NCBI GenBank assembly: GCA_036346275.1
Contig: CM070720.1
Span: forward strand, 6,859,278-6,923,277
Origin: Otatea glauca
Taxonomy: Eukaryota > Streptophyta > Magnoliopsida > Poales > Poaceae
DNA: 64,000 nt
Direction: 5' to 3'
In this document: piece after piece, positions 46,290 through 57,244 of the stretch
Position numbering within the stretch: the first letter of the stretch is position 1
Layout: the number at the start of each line of letters is the position of its first letter
The notes under the pieces: generated by a model
The model's database searches: none
Seen by the model: the letters and a program-made list of their open reading frames with translations, nothing else
What the model was told of the DNA's origin: nothing
Translations under genes and position numbers: made by a program

Positions 46290-47118
46290 TATCGACGATC
46301 GGGACCGTCGGCCGCAGAAAGGGGGGATGCGAGGAGTTAGCTCGGGAGTGGGACCCGAGGTCGTGCTCGTTTGGAGGTGCCTAGCGTCGCGGGATGCAAG
46401 TCGGGGAAGAGACACAGGACACGAGATTATACTAGTTCGAGCCCCCAGGATCGGGTAATAGCTCTACTCCAGTCTCGCCCTGAGGCGAAAAGTGTATATG
46501 CGGTTCTCGCGGGTGAATACAGACAGGAGCCCGAGCTGAGGGTCGCTCAGAGGCTCGGCCATGAGAGGGAGCCCGAGCCAAGGATCGCTCAGATGCTCGG
46601 CCTTGTTCCCTCCTTCTCTTTGGTTGTTTTCTTCGGTTCGTCTCGTGGTGTCTTGTGTCGTTCTCTGTTTCGGGTCGTTCTCTTTCTCTTTTTTTTATGT
46701 GTGTCCCCTCTTTGGTCGGGGTGACCCGATGCTTTTGTAGCCTTCTGGGATCCTTACTGCTTGGTCCCGAGGTTGACGTCAGGAGCCCGTGGCGAGTTGA
46801 CAGGGGCTGACGAGAGGCGTTGGTAGTCGTCGATGTTTGATGGTGGCTGTTGGGAGCTGACGGGAGCTATTGAGCACTAGTCCCCGCACAGGGGGCAGGT
46901 ACAACGCTGATTCCCACGCAGGGGAGAGTTTTTACACGAGATAAATAAAATCATTACAGTATGCTTTTTACTCCGTGTAGAGGCGTCGAGGTCAAGGTGA
47001 AGGTTACTTGCTTGCTGTGCCCGACCGCAAGCTCGGGGGGGGGGGGACCTCCTAGGTCGGGGACAAGCCCCCGGGCTCGTGGAATGCTGACATGTAGCGA
47101 GGGTAACGATCCCCGACA
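46290..47118 (-). repeat. Gypsy-3 3' LTR (829 bp)
   Basis: On the minus strand it starts TGTCGGGGATCGTTACCC and ends GATCGTCGATA, the same ends as Gypsy-1. It contains the shared phrase 'cgggggcttgtcc-cgacctagg'. The polypurine region lies just right of it (minus strand: gagcctcgtggtattcc). Small plus-strand frames here are not genes. Confidence 0.85.
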
Positions 47119-47614
47119 GGAATACCACGAGGCTCAAGGGACGTCCCTAAAGTCCGGGACGCTCTTGAGTCTGATATTCTTCGAGGAGGGATCGGTTCCT
47201 TGGTCGAGCTCAGAAGCCCACAAGCCCGACCCTGGGTGCTGGAGCTTTCCAAGGGCTTTAGTCGTGGTCGAGCCTAGGGATGCTCAGGCCTTTAGTATTT
47301 CGATATTTCACGGGGGTTTCGAGGAGGCGGCATGACGCATCGCGTTCTGACAAGGAGGGCTGCGGACACGGGGTGCGACACCTCGGGTTCCCGGTGGGGA
47401 GATTTTGAGGAGTCGCGACTGTGGCGCTTCGCGTTTCCCTGCCCGAGAGTTTGGGCGTGCCTTTTGAGGGTAACCGACGCCAGCTGTCATCAATCGTACC
47501 TCTTTAAAAGCTCGAAGTCACACACTTTAGAAGTTCCCTACTTTTGCACTATGCCCTGGTCTTTTTGCTTATTGCTTCTTCCTCCTTCGATCCGCCCCCA
47601 CCTTTTTGAGCGCT
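47119..47614 (+). promoter_or_regulatory. Putative promoter and 5' UTR of the Gypsy-3 antisense gene
   Basis: TTTAAAAG (47503-47510) lies about 110 bp before the ATG at 47615. Upstream, GTGCCTTTTGAGGGTAACCG (47458-47477) matches the equivalent segment of Gypsy-2 and, more weakly, Gypsy-1. The leader between is pyrimidine-rich. The left part (47119-47330) is the element's own 3' internal region. Function is inferred from conservation. Confidence 0.5.
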
Positions 47615-50166
47615 ATGGCTAAGTTTGGCAAAAGCACCTTGACCATGGAGAGGATGAGGGAGCTCGAGATGCTGGAACTCCTGCACCCTGTGACCTAGCG
47701 GCTCCCGGCGGCTGGAGAGGTCGAGCCACAACCTCGAGAGGATGAGATCGTGAGCACGGAGCAGTACACGCTCTTCGGGCTGCGGACCCCGGAGAGCGAT
47801 TTCTTGGCAGCTGTTCTCATGCAATGAGAGATCGAGTTTGTCAATCTGGTGCCGAACTCCATTCTCCTCCTCTCTATCTTTTCACATCTCTGTGAGGGGT
47901 TCCTTGGAATCCTTCCCACCACCTCTCTCTTTTTCCGTTTTTATTCTTTGTTCCGTACCTCGAAGGACCCCGTCGTCGGGTGCCTGTACTTCCAGCTGCG
48001 GACCGGACTCCCTTGCACCTTTCTTCAAGTCCAGACTCGGGATTCCCTTGGGCCGTGGATAGAAAGGTGGTTCTATTTAAAGAAGGGCGAGGGAAGCGGG
48101 CTTGCGTACAACGGCATCGCCATGGATAGCAAGCGCGAGACCCCGGATCCTGAGGACTTGGTGGCCGACCAAGAGGCGATCGCCACCATCCATATTTGCG
48201 CGACACGTGGCCTTACCGGTCAGGCTGTGGTCGCAGACTATCTTCGGGCCCGGGTGTCCCCTTTGCAGAATAGGGTGCACCCGTTCTTCAAGATCCGAGG
48301 GAGGGACGATCCTACTCGGGAAAGCGCCAATGGTACGTGGTCACCTTATTCTTTGTCGAGCTCGGTTGAGCTCTTTTTCTGACCACCCCCCATGTTGCTT
48401 CATTTCTTCCGTAGCCCCGGCGGAGTCGTGGGTCGCGGTGCGCATGCAGGAGGCGTTTGGGAAGGTGGCCCACACCTACGCCCTCGACAACCCCGTCCCT
48501 AAGAACATCTTGAGGCGGCACAGCGAGGTAATCTTCTTCTTATTCCTCTGTTGGGCTTGATTTGTGCCCGGGCCTGCCTTGATTGTGTTGAGCCTTGCAG
48601 GAGTGCCAGGAGCTGTTGGAGACGGCGAGGCGCCTGTTGCTGTTGCCCGGGCTGGGCAAGGGCAAGAGGACTGCTAAGAGGCCTGCCCCGGACACTCCAG
48701 GCCAGGCCTCCAAGAAGCCCCACATAGTCGTCGAGCCTGCGTCCGGCGCCACAGGCGTAGGATGCTCGGGGGAAGACACTCCCCCTGCTGCAGCAAGAGC
48801 GGGGCGCCGGGCCACGCCACCTCCGCCTATGAGACAGTGGCTTGTCACACAGGTATTTTTATGTCCCTCTTTCTTTTTCCTTTTTTAGCTCGGGAGTGTA
48901 GGTTTTTCCCCTTTTTTTCTTTTTTGCAAGCCTTAGGGGTCTTTCTCATCACAGACTCTGACTGTTGTTCAGGGCGAGTCTGAGGACAAGGAGGAGGATG
49001 CGGGGGACTACCTCCTAGTCCCCCGAGCAAGGCCGCAGCATCCCCGAGCCTGACATGCCACCCACGGAGGGTGGCTCAGCTGGGGTGCCTGATCTGGGGC
49101 CTGTGGGGGGCACCCACGGAGGGTGGACCAGCCGGGAAGCCCGACCAGGGAGCCCCCGAGTTAGTCGCCGCCCCGGGCGGGGCCATAGGTGAGGCTGACA
49201 CTACCGAGGTAATAGCGGGAGTAGACGCCGTCGTGCCTAACGCGGCCGAGGGCAGGACGGTGCTGACGAGCGTCGACGAGCTCGGGGCATCAAGTACGGC
49301 AGCACCCCCTCTTCGGTTATTGCTTCGCTTTTGGGCTTTGGCCTTCTAAGTATCTTCGTCTTCTTTGGCAGGCTCGGCTCCACCCGTGCCGCTCCGCGCT
49401 TTGCAAAAGGCAGCTCGGGCTGATGCCCCTGTCGGCCCCGCCTACCCGGTGCCGGAGGGGGCTACAGCGGAGCGTGCGTCGTCTCTGAGCTCTGCCCGCG
49501 CGAGGCTCAAAAGGAACCTCCAGGAGGTTAGTCGATTTCGAGCCCGTCTCCCTTCTTTTTGGTTTGCTTCACACCTGTGAGGCCGTTGTGACATTTCCCG
49601 CACCTTTTTAGGGTTTGGACCAGGTCACCCAAGGGCTTGGGACCCTGCGCACCCATACCGACCACTTTCGGACGCTGTGCTCCCTGGTTAAGGAACGCAA
49701 GGAGTACATCCTCGGCCTCGAGGAGAGCGCAGCGCAAACGGAGGAGGAGGTCGAGCAGCTGAAGGCCGAGCACGCCATCGAAATCTCAAGGGCCGTCAAA
49801 GCTGAGCAGAAACGATCGGTCGAGACCCTTGCGAATATCCGCAAGAAGGCCGAGAAGGCTCTCACGGGCGATCGCGCGACGGCCGTGGGGATCGTTGAAG
49901 CCATTCGCGCGGAGGCAGAGGCGCTCCACAAATAAGTCGCGGAGCTCTCTGCTGCTCCCCCGAGGGTTTCCACCGACCTTGAGGCGAAGATGGCCAAGCT
50001 CGAGGAGAAGCTAGGGCGAGCGACCCGGGCGGGGAAGAACGCCTTGGCCTAGCTTCAGGAGGAGTGAGGCCGGGTCGCCAATGCCGAGGCCGAGGCGCTG
50101 GCCATGAGGGCGAGAGTCGCCACACTCGAGCAGGAGAAGCTTGCTCGGGAGATACCTGACCTGTAG
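47615..50166 (+). pseudogene. Gypsy-3 antisense spliced gene (PF04195-like domain plus coiled coil)
   Basis: Exon model from GT/AG sites and comparison with Gypsy-1: 47615-48332, 48415-48527, 48601-48852, 48973 to about 49313, 49372-49526 and 49612-50166. Exon 1 (AKFGKSTLTMERMRELEMLE, then LRTPESDFLAAVL, NLVPNSILLLSIFSHLCEGF and KDPVVGCLYFQLRTGLPCTF) is the PF04195-like part. Exon 3 is basic (KRTAKRPAPDTPGQASKKP). The last exon is a coiled coil rich in E, K and A (LEESAAQTEEEVEQLKAEHA, KMAKLEEKLGRA). An AATAAA signal lies near 50250, after the stop. Decay: TAG at codon 28 replacing a Trp, TGA near 47827, a stop in exon 4, and TAA/TAG/TGA in the last exon. Function is unknown. Confidence 0.78.
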
Positions 50167-50280
50167 ATAGGTTAGCTGGTACGAGAAAAAGGGGCGAGGG
50201 TACTCGACCTCCTTGTAAATGTTAGTCATGTAAATTTTGATTTAGAAGGAATAAAACTCCCTTTAAGTTCGCAATCGTAT

Positions 50281-51755
50281 GCGTCTTTTCAAGATTTAGG
50301 CGAAAGTCTTGCTCGAGAATGAATAGCATCTTCTCAAGACTTAGTCAAAAAGCCTGCTAGAGATTAAATGATGTCTGCTCGAGACTTAGCCAGAAGTCCT
50401 GCTCGAGACTTAATGATGTCTGCTCGAGACTTAACCAGAAGTCCTGCTCTAGACTGAATGATGTCTGCTCGAGACTTAGCCAGAAATCCTGCTCGAGACT
50501 CAGCCAGAAATCCTGCTCGAGACTGAATGACGTCTGCTCGAGACTTAGCCAGAAGTCCTGCTCGAGACTGAATGACGTCTGCTCGAGACTTAACCAGAAG
50601 TCCTGCTCGAGACTGATATGGACATCACATGGCTCAATGACCAATGTGACACAAACTCAAGTGTGATAAAACAAGATGATCACTCCAAAGATCAAGATGG
50701 TCACATACCGACAACCATGTTTCAAGGACCAATAACTCGAGCACGAGCTAAACAAATTCATGATCAGGTGAACGCTAACTTAAGTCTCATTCCAAATTTT
50801 AACAACTTAATGGTGCTTCCAACTTTGACTTCTTTTGTTGAACTTAGGTGCATTGCAAGGGACGATGAAGATTGGTCGCATGAACAAGCAACGCGTATAG
50901 CACACGCTGACCGCCTAATTGGAAGCAATACTGGAGATAATCTGAGCTTGTAACATGGCCATGGTCCACATGGATCGAAAGCCTATGAAGTCTACTTTCA
51001 TCTCCAACAAACGGCTCGTCATTTGCACTTCCGAGGAGGGAGAAATGGCCATTTTACTGAAGACTGTGCAGACTGATAATTGCTACGCGAGAAGCTAAAG
51101 AGTCCCTCTACTTTACAGCTCGTGTTATCCTTGGAACCTCCAATTAGACTCTTTAAAATCTTGATTGGTTTCACACCTAAACCAGAGGGGTTGTCCCTAG
51201 TATAAATACTCTAGTACTCCATCTATTTTAGGACTTTTGGGATCAAAAACCATTTCAGCTATATGCTAGAATATTGCAGCAAGTATGCTTGAGTGTTCTC
51301 CTCAACCTTTGCTCTTGTGAGTTCTCTTGGATTCGCGAGAAGGATCCTCACGGGTTCCCCCTAGTTCGTGCTCTACGGTCTCGGCCGTTTTGTGTGGATT
51401 AGTTCCGGATTGTGGTTCTGCGATTCACGGACAGCGGGTTGAAGTTCTTGTGGCTTCGAATTGCCTTCCCCATCGTACGGGTTACATCCAACCTTGGCAG
51501 GTATAAAGCTATTTACCCTTGTTCTATCCTACGACGTGAAGATAGGGCCACCCTCTTCCATACCAGAGACTGAATGATGTCTGCTCGAGACTTAGCCAGA
51601 AGTCCTGCTTGAGAGTGAATGACGTCTGCTCGAGACTTAGCCAGAAGTCCTACTCGAGACTGAATGATGTCTACTCGAGACTTAGCCAGAAGTCCTACTC
51701 AAGATTGAATGACGTCTGCTCGAGACTTAGCTAGAAATCCTGCTCGAGATTTTGG
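50281..51755. repeat. 45-bp minisatellite, split by an inserted LTR
   Basis: The unit reads atgtctgctcgagacttagc, then cagaagtcctgctcgagac and a short end; copies begin at 50371, 50416, 50461, 50530 and 50575 (the 69-bp step carries an extra 24-bp half unit). The left block is 50281-50613 and the right block 51571-51755. Because 45 is a multiple of three, the minus strand shows a pseudo-protein of SLEQDFWLSLEQTSF repeats; I see no reason to call it a gene. It lies just 3' of the antisense gene. Confidence 0.9.
50614..51565 (+). repeat. LTR (952 bp) inserted in the minisatellite, with the tail of a polyprotein frame inside
   Basis: It starts TGATATGGACATCAC and ends CTTCCATACCA, flanked by gagac (50609-50613 and 51566-51570). 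The frame 50618-50953 encodes FQGPITRARAKQIHDQVNAN, which in grass Gypsy elements is the C-terminal end of the polyprotein. So either the frame runs into the 3' LTR in this family and this is a solo LTR, or a 5'-truncated element ended here. A TATA-like tataaata lies at 51202. Confidence 0.7.
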
Positions 51756-53817
51756 CCTTTGCTTCGCCGCCCTGCCTTAGTCGGCGGCTGGGGGCGCAGA
51801 GTTGGCCGTTTGGACCCAAGGTCAGACCAACATCCCTGACCTGAAAAAAGGAGGCCCGCGACAGAGTTAGGTCGCTGGATACACCTTTGATCGGGGATGA
51901 ACCTTATCCGTGGCGTTGGGTCAAGGCGGTCATGCCTGGAAACATTCGGTTCTGCCTCACCGCCGCATGCTCGCCGTCGATCCTGAGGCACAGGAGTCAG
52001 TTGCTGAGGCCTGAGAGTTTAGCCGATATTTTTTGATGTGAAAATAGGAGGGACCCATGATGGAGTCAGGTCACGGGGTATGCCTTTGATCGAGGATAAA
52101 CCTGAACCAAGGTGTTTGGGTCAGGATGACCAAGCCTGTGGTTAGAACATCCCCAGAGGAATTGCCATTAAAATCACTCGACGGGGGAATAGTAGTTAAA
52201 ATCACTCGACGAGGGAATAGAGCAACCCCAGAGGATATTCTTAGAAATCCACGACCTCCATGCCTGGGAGTGCTTCAGGCCCGGTGTTAGGTCAAGATGG
52301 CCGAGTGTGTGACACTCGAGTTTGGGGGCTCCCTCGGTGGGGTGGCCTCCCATTGAAATCACTCGAAGGGGGAATAGAGCAACCCCGGAGGTTATTTTTA
52401 GAAATCCACGACCTCCGAGCCTGGGAGTGCTTCAGGCTCAATGTTAGGTCGATATGGCTGAGCCCGAAAATATTCGGGCTAGCCTTAATTTGGGTCGTCA
52501 GGTCGAGACAGCCGAACTCGGGAATGCATCGAGTCTGGGGCTTCCACTCAAGGCGGTCTCTGATTCGAACCTACTGCGGGGGAATAGCCGGCTTTCTGCG
52601 ATACAGATCGTCTTACTGCAATCGAAGCATCCCCGGAGGTGAATCTAGAATCCATGTCCGTCGAGCCTGGGAATCGTCATCAGGCTCGGGGTGCCCCTGA
52701 GGACGGTCTCCAGGTCGGCTTGTCGGGGGGGATGGTCGGCTTACCCTGATAAAGATCGATTTACGGCGACCGGGACATCCCCGAGACGAACCTAAAGACC
52801 GCGACCCGAGGCCAAGGCACGCGGGGTGCAAAAAGGAAAATATTCATAGATATAGATGCTAAGAAAAATTGAAGGACACGCCGAGGTTCGGAAGCTCTCG
52901 ACAGGATTTTTGGTCCAAGCTCTGCTACGGGGGGAGCCGAGACACGATAAGAATCGGCTTACAGCTGGCTGTGACCCCCTGGAGGCGATCCCTGTGATCA
53001 CGCCTTGTGCTTGCGTCGCTCGAGTTGTGGGGACACATAAATGCTGGTAATTAATGAAGGAGAACCTTGCGGGAAAGACACTAGGCCGGGTCCTGGGCGC
53101 GGGTCGCTTACCAGGCGGAGCCCATGGCCCGAGGCTCGACGCAGGGGAGTAGTCAGCTTACCGAGGCGAGGGCTGCTTTGCTGCAGACTCGACTCCCCAA
53201 GGGCAGACCTTGAGAACGCGACCCGGCGTAGCGTCCCCTGAGACGCAAGAGAGGTGTTAGCACAGGTAAAAAAAGAATCTTATGCCGAGCCCGATCAAGT
53301 GGTGCGCGGGCGCGGATCATGCTCGAGATGGCAATTATCCAGATGCGGGAGAGCAAGCAGAGAGTCATAAGCACAAACGATAAAACATGCTTGCAGTAAA
53401 CAAAAGGTTAGATCGGCCCCCTAGCTCGAAACGCTTACCGAGGGTGGCCTCGAGCACGGGTCCTGCTATAGGGGGATAGTCAGCTTACTGCGACGAGAGT
53501 CGGCTTACTGCGGATATGGCCCCTGGAGGCGTGCCATGAGACCACGATTTTGTTCAAGCAAAAAATGGGGGCCAGATCGAAGCCCAAGTATCCCGAGGTC
53601 GAGGGGTTCACGGGCGTGATTGCCAGGTCGGACCCTGCTACGGAGGGGAGCTGTGACGCGATGAGAATCGGCTTACTGCTGGCTTGACTTCCCCCAGGGG
53701 TGAACCCTCGGATCACGACCCAGATACGCACTTGTTCAGGATACAAAGAGATATGAAAATGGCATAATCATGGCTGATAAATTAAAAGCATTCCATCATG
53801 AGAGCGAGAGGTAGAGC
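51756..53817. other. Gypsy-3 spacer between minisatellite and pol
   Basis: GC-rich, without coding evidence. Phrases such as 'gggggaatag', 'cggcttactgc' and 'gaaatccacgacctcc' recur (for example 52195-52260 and 52350-52415 are a diverged duplicate pair). It is the counterpart of 12908-14237 in Gypsy-1 and appears to have grown by repeated duplication. Confidence 0.5.
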
Positions 53818-55522
53818 TCAAACATAGAATTTTTGGAGGTGGTCAATGTTCCACGAGTTCGCGAGCTCTCGACCGTCGGGTATGGCCAGCCAGTAAGCAC
53901 CCGTGCGACCTGCTGAGACGATGCGGTAGGGGCCCTCCCACAGCGGGGATAACTTGTTGGTGTTGGACCAGCCCTGAATTTGCTTTAGGACCAGGTCCCC
54001 AACAAGGAGCTCCCTGGGCCAGACCGATCGAGAGGCATGCCTGCGAAGTGCTTGTAGGTAATGCGCTGATCGCAGTAGAGCATGGCATCTTACCTCCTCC
54101 GCTAGGGCGAGGTTGAGGGACCGCTCTTGCTCGAGGTCGACCTGGTCGACTGAGTTGACCCTAGCGGAGCCCAGCGTGACCTCGAGGGTCAGGACGGCCT
54201 CGGAACCAAAAACGAGTCGAAAGGGGGTAGACCCCGTTCCTCGTCTCGGTGTGGTTCGGATGGCCCAGAGGACGGTGGGAAACTCGTCCACCCAGCCCCA
54301 GCCTCGACGCTCGAGTTCGTCGAAAACTCGCTTCTTGAAGCCTTGGACGATTTGCCTGTTGGCATGCTCGACCGCCCTATTGCTCTGAGGGTGGTTTACC
54401 GAGGCATAGCAGACCTTGGTTCCCCTGTCTTCGCAATATTCTTGGAACAGCTTGCTGGTGAACTGCGTCCCGTTGTCGGTAATGACCCTGCAAGGGACCC
54501 CATACCTTGAAACTACAAAAGAGCGGAGAAACCTCACCGTAGGCTGGGCCGTGATGGTCGAGACTGGCTCGGCTTTGACCCATTTTGTGAAGGTGTCGAT
54601 GGTGACAAATAAGAACTTCTTCTCCCCGACTGCCCGTGGGAAGGGGCCGAGGATGTCGAGGCCCTAGGTCGAGATCGGCTAGGCGAGGTGGATGGTAAGC
54701 CGACTGGCGAGCCTTCCAGGCGTGGAACTGGCAAGCTTGACAGGCGCGGACGATGTCCCGTGCATCTTGGAGCGCCATCGGCCAGTAGAAGCCCATTCGG
54801 AACGCCTTCCCGACCATAGTCTTGAAAGAAGAGTGAGCACCGCAGAGGCCCGAATGGATGTCGTTAAGCAAGTATTTACCTTCCTCTGGGGTGATGCACT
54901 TGGCGAAGACACCCAGGGCGCCCCACTGATACAATTGTCCGTCGACGAACCTGTACGAGCTCACACGGCCCTTGAGCCTGCTGCCCTTGGCTGGATTGGG
55001 CGGGAGCTCACCAAGGTTGTGGAACATGACAATCAGGTCCATCCATGATGGAACGCTCTCGAGGAGGGCCACCGAGTCTTCTGGGCCATCGACGGTCGGG
55101 GCCGGCAGGGTCTCGAGGATGACATTCGACGGAATTTCATCATCGGACGACCCGAGCTTGGATAGGAGGTCGGCATCGGAGTTATCTTTCCTGGGGATTT
55201 ACCCGACCTCAAGGTTCTTGAACCACTTCTCCATCTTGCGTACCTCGGCGAGGTACTTTGTCATTGACGGCTCTGAGCACTGGTAGTCTTTGTTGTATTG
55301 GTTAATAACGAGTTGAGAATCTCCTCTCACGACCAACCGGCGTGCGCCCAGTGACTTACACGCTCGGAGACCGGCCAAGAGGGCTTCGTACTCTGCGACG
55401 TTGTTAGTCACGGGAAAGCCGAAACGAACCACAAATTTTAGACGGTCCCCCCGGGGGTGACGATGAGGACGCCAGCCCCCGAGCGCTTAAAAGACCGCGA
55501 CCCGTCGAAGAACATGGTCCAA
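53818..55522 (-). pseudogene. Gypsy-3 pol 3' half: second RNase H and integrase
   Basis: Minus strand, from 55522: HWTMFFDGSRSFKRSGAGVL, then NNVAEYEALLAGLRACKSLG and VRGDSQLVINQYNKDYQC (second RNase H). A TAA at about 55200 replaces a Tyr codon. Linker and integrase zinc region: NDIHSGLCGAHSSFKTMVGK and ACQACQFHAWK. After a frame change near 54540, the frame 54537-53818 carries VITDNGTQFTSKLFQEYCED, NHPQSNRAVEHANRQI (the catalytic Glu present), GSTPFRLVFGSEAVL and the tail NKLSPLWEGPYRIVSA, ending FYV plus TGA. It is the most complete integrase of the three Tat-type copies. Confidence 0.87.
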
Positions 55523-57189
55523 TGAAGGACCATGTGGAGGTCTATCCAAAATTGTGATTAGTATTTGAATATATTTGAGTTTGGGTTGCTCATGTTTGAG
55601 TTTGATTTGAAATGGACTTTCAATTGGAAGCAATTTGAGGTCTTCTCTATTTTCCCGGTGCTACCGGCCAGAACGAGGAAAAATGAATTTTAATGAGTGT
55701 ACTTTGATGGATTTATTGCACATCTTTGTGGGCATTACAATGTGAGGAGTTTCCTCGTTTTTTATGGTTGCAGGATGACGGTGCTAGGTCATGGTGAGGC
55801 GAAGGATGGCGGGGACTACGCGAGGAGCGTCGGAGGTCCAGACGGTCGAGGATCGCTGGAAGATGATCAGAGACGGAGTCCGTGCAAGCCGTGAAGACAA
55901 TGAATGGATGTGATGCTAGCTAGATGCTGCTCGGATCGATGAGGGCCGTCGGATTGCGGTCTAGTTGATAGGATAGCGGGTCTAGTTAGTGTGCTTTGAG
56001 AACCGTACAAAAAACCCATTACGTCTTGTGGGTTTTGGGTGAACCCTTGCATGGCTGGTTGAGTGGGTAAATCCTAGCTCTTAATGGATGCTCTAGGATT
56101 TAGAGGCTCATCCAAGAGTGGTAGGTGGCCCAAGAGTTGTATAAATAGAGGTGGAGGGGTAGCCTTCCCCCCTTGAAGGTTTTGAGGTTTTTGATGCTCC
56201 TTTGAGCTTTGCCCACATGAAATGTGAGGCTTTGTAACCTCTCCTTCCAAAAATGAAATGTTATTCATTTATGTTCAAGTATCATTTCCTTTACGCATTT
56301 ACATTACGCAATTTAAATTCAGTATTTACTTTCTCGCATTTACATTCTCGCAATTTACTTTATCACAATTTGGATTTGCCTCCCCTCCTTCTAAATGTTG
56401 TTCTTCTAGGATGTCTTAAGGGTGTTCATATGGTTTTACATCTTTCTTGCACCCTAGGATAGACTAGAGGTCAAGTTCTTATTGAATTGCAAATCTGTCC
56501 AGAACTTGTTCTTCGCGCAGCAGTCAATCTTTTATTTTTATACAAATCTAAAAAAATCATTTTTTAGTTATTCTTGTTGGTGAAGGTGCACGACTCATTT
56601 ATCCATCTGTAGAAATATTTATGAGTACACTGGTTTAACCGTTTGAGCGCTATTGAGTGAAACCGAGCCTCAAACTTTTTGGTCGAAGTTCCTGACTGTC
56701 TGCATTGCTTGATTTTTCATGTTTATTCTACAAAGATTTTTGAGGTGACTTTTGGTGGAGTGTTTCAAGACCCAACTACTCACAGGGAGAAACATTCCCA
56801 AAAATTTTAGAGTAACAGAAACTCACCAATCACCTGCTCCAATTCAGAACAATTCCTGGAAAATCTGCTTTTATTTTCTGAAAGAGACTTTGGTGTTTTA
56901 GCTTTATCTCTTTTAGAAAAGTAGGATTGTTTGGACACTTGACAACCAGAATTGTGATTAAAAATTCCCTCACATGATTCGTGGTTCTCATCCATTCAAG
57001 CTAGGGGTACACATAGTTGTCTAATTGTTCGGGTTTTTGGAGGGTGTGCGAATCTGAGAAACACCATTTTAAAGGAAAATCTTTGGGTGTTTTAGATTTT
57101 TATTGCGATATTGTTTGGAGTAATTTGAGTGGGGAAAAATTTTATTTGGGATCATTCACTCCCCCTTTGATCGCCATTTCGATCTTTCA
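55523..57189 (+). repeat. SIRE-type 5' LTR (about 1.67 kb)
   Basis: The left boundary is set where Gypsy-3 pol similarity stops (55523, TGAAGGACC; alternatively TGTGGAGG at 55533). The right end ...cgatctttca is followed after two bases by the primer site. A TATA box (tataaatag) lies at 56140, with a poly(A)-like region downstream. 56100-57189 matches the minus-strand fragment at 34858-35828 in places. Confidence 0.72.
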
Positions 57190-57204
57190 ATTGGTATCAG
57201 AGCC
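57190..57204 (+). other. SIRE primer-binding site
   Basis: TGGTATCAGAGCC at 57192-57204 is the standard initiator tRNA-Met complement of plant Copia elements and lies immediately after the LTR. Confidence 0.85.
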
Positions 57205-57244
57205 GGTTTTGTTGTTTCATAGATCTTGACCGGTCTCAAGAGCT

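Larger units (their letters stand above)
46290..55522 (-). mobile_element. Gypsy-3: minus-strand Tat/Retand-type Gypsy, 5' half displaced
   Basis: Left to right on the plus strand: 3' LTR (46290-47118), antisense gene in plus orientation (47615-50166), a 45-bp minisatellite with a nested LTR, a spacer, then pol on the minus strand ending at 53818. Pol runs only back to the start of the second RNase H (about 55522), where a SIRE-type LTR begins; RT, protease, gag and the 5' LTR are beyond the window or lost. One target duplication copy is gactc (46285-46289). Confidence 0.87.

Noticed and set aside
50281..50613. CRISPR-like array
   Set aside because: Repeats are contiguous with no unique spacers, in a eukaryotic retrotransposon context; it is a minisatellite.
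50357..50644. Minus-strand frame with SLEQDFWLSLEQTS repeats as a repeat protein
   Set aside because: It results from a 45-bp tandem repeat whose length is divisible by three; there is no start context, no non-repeat part and no relative with a function.
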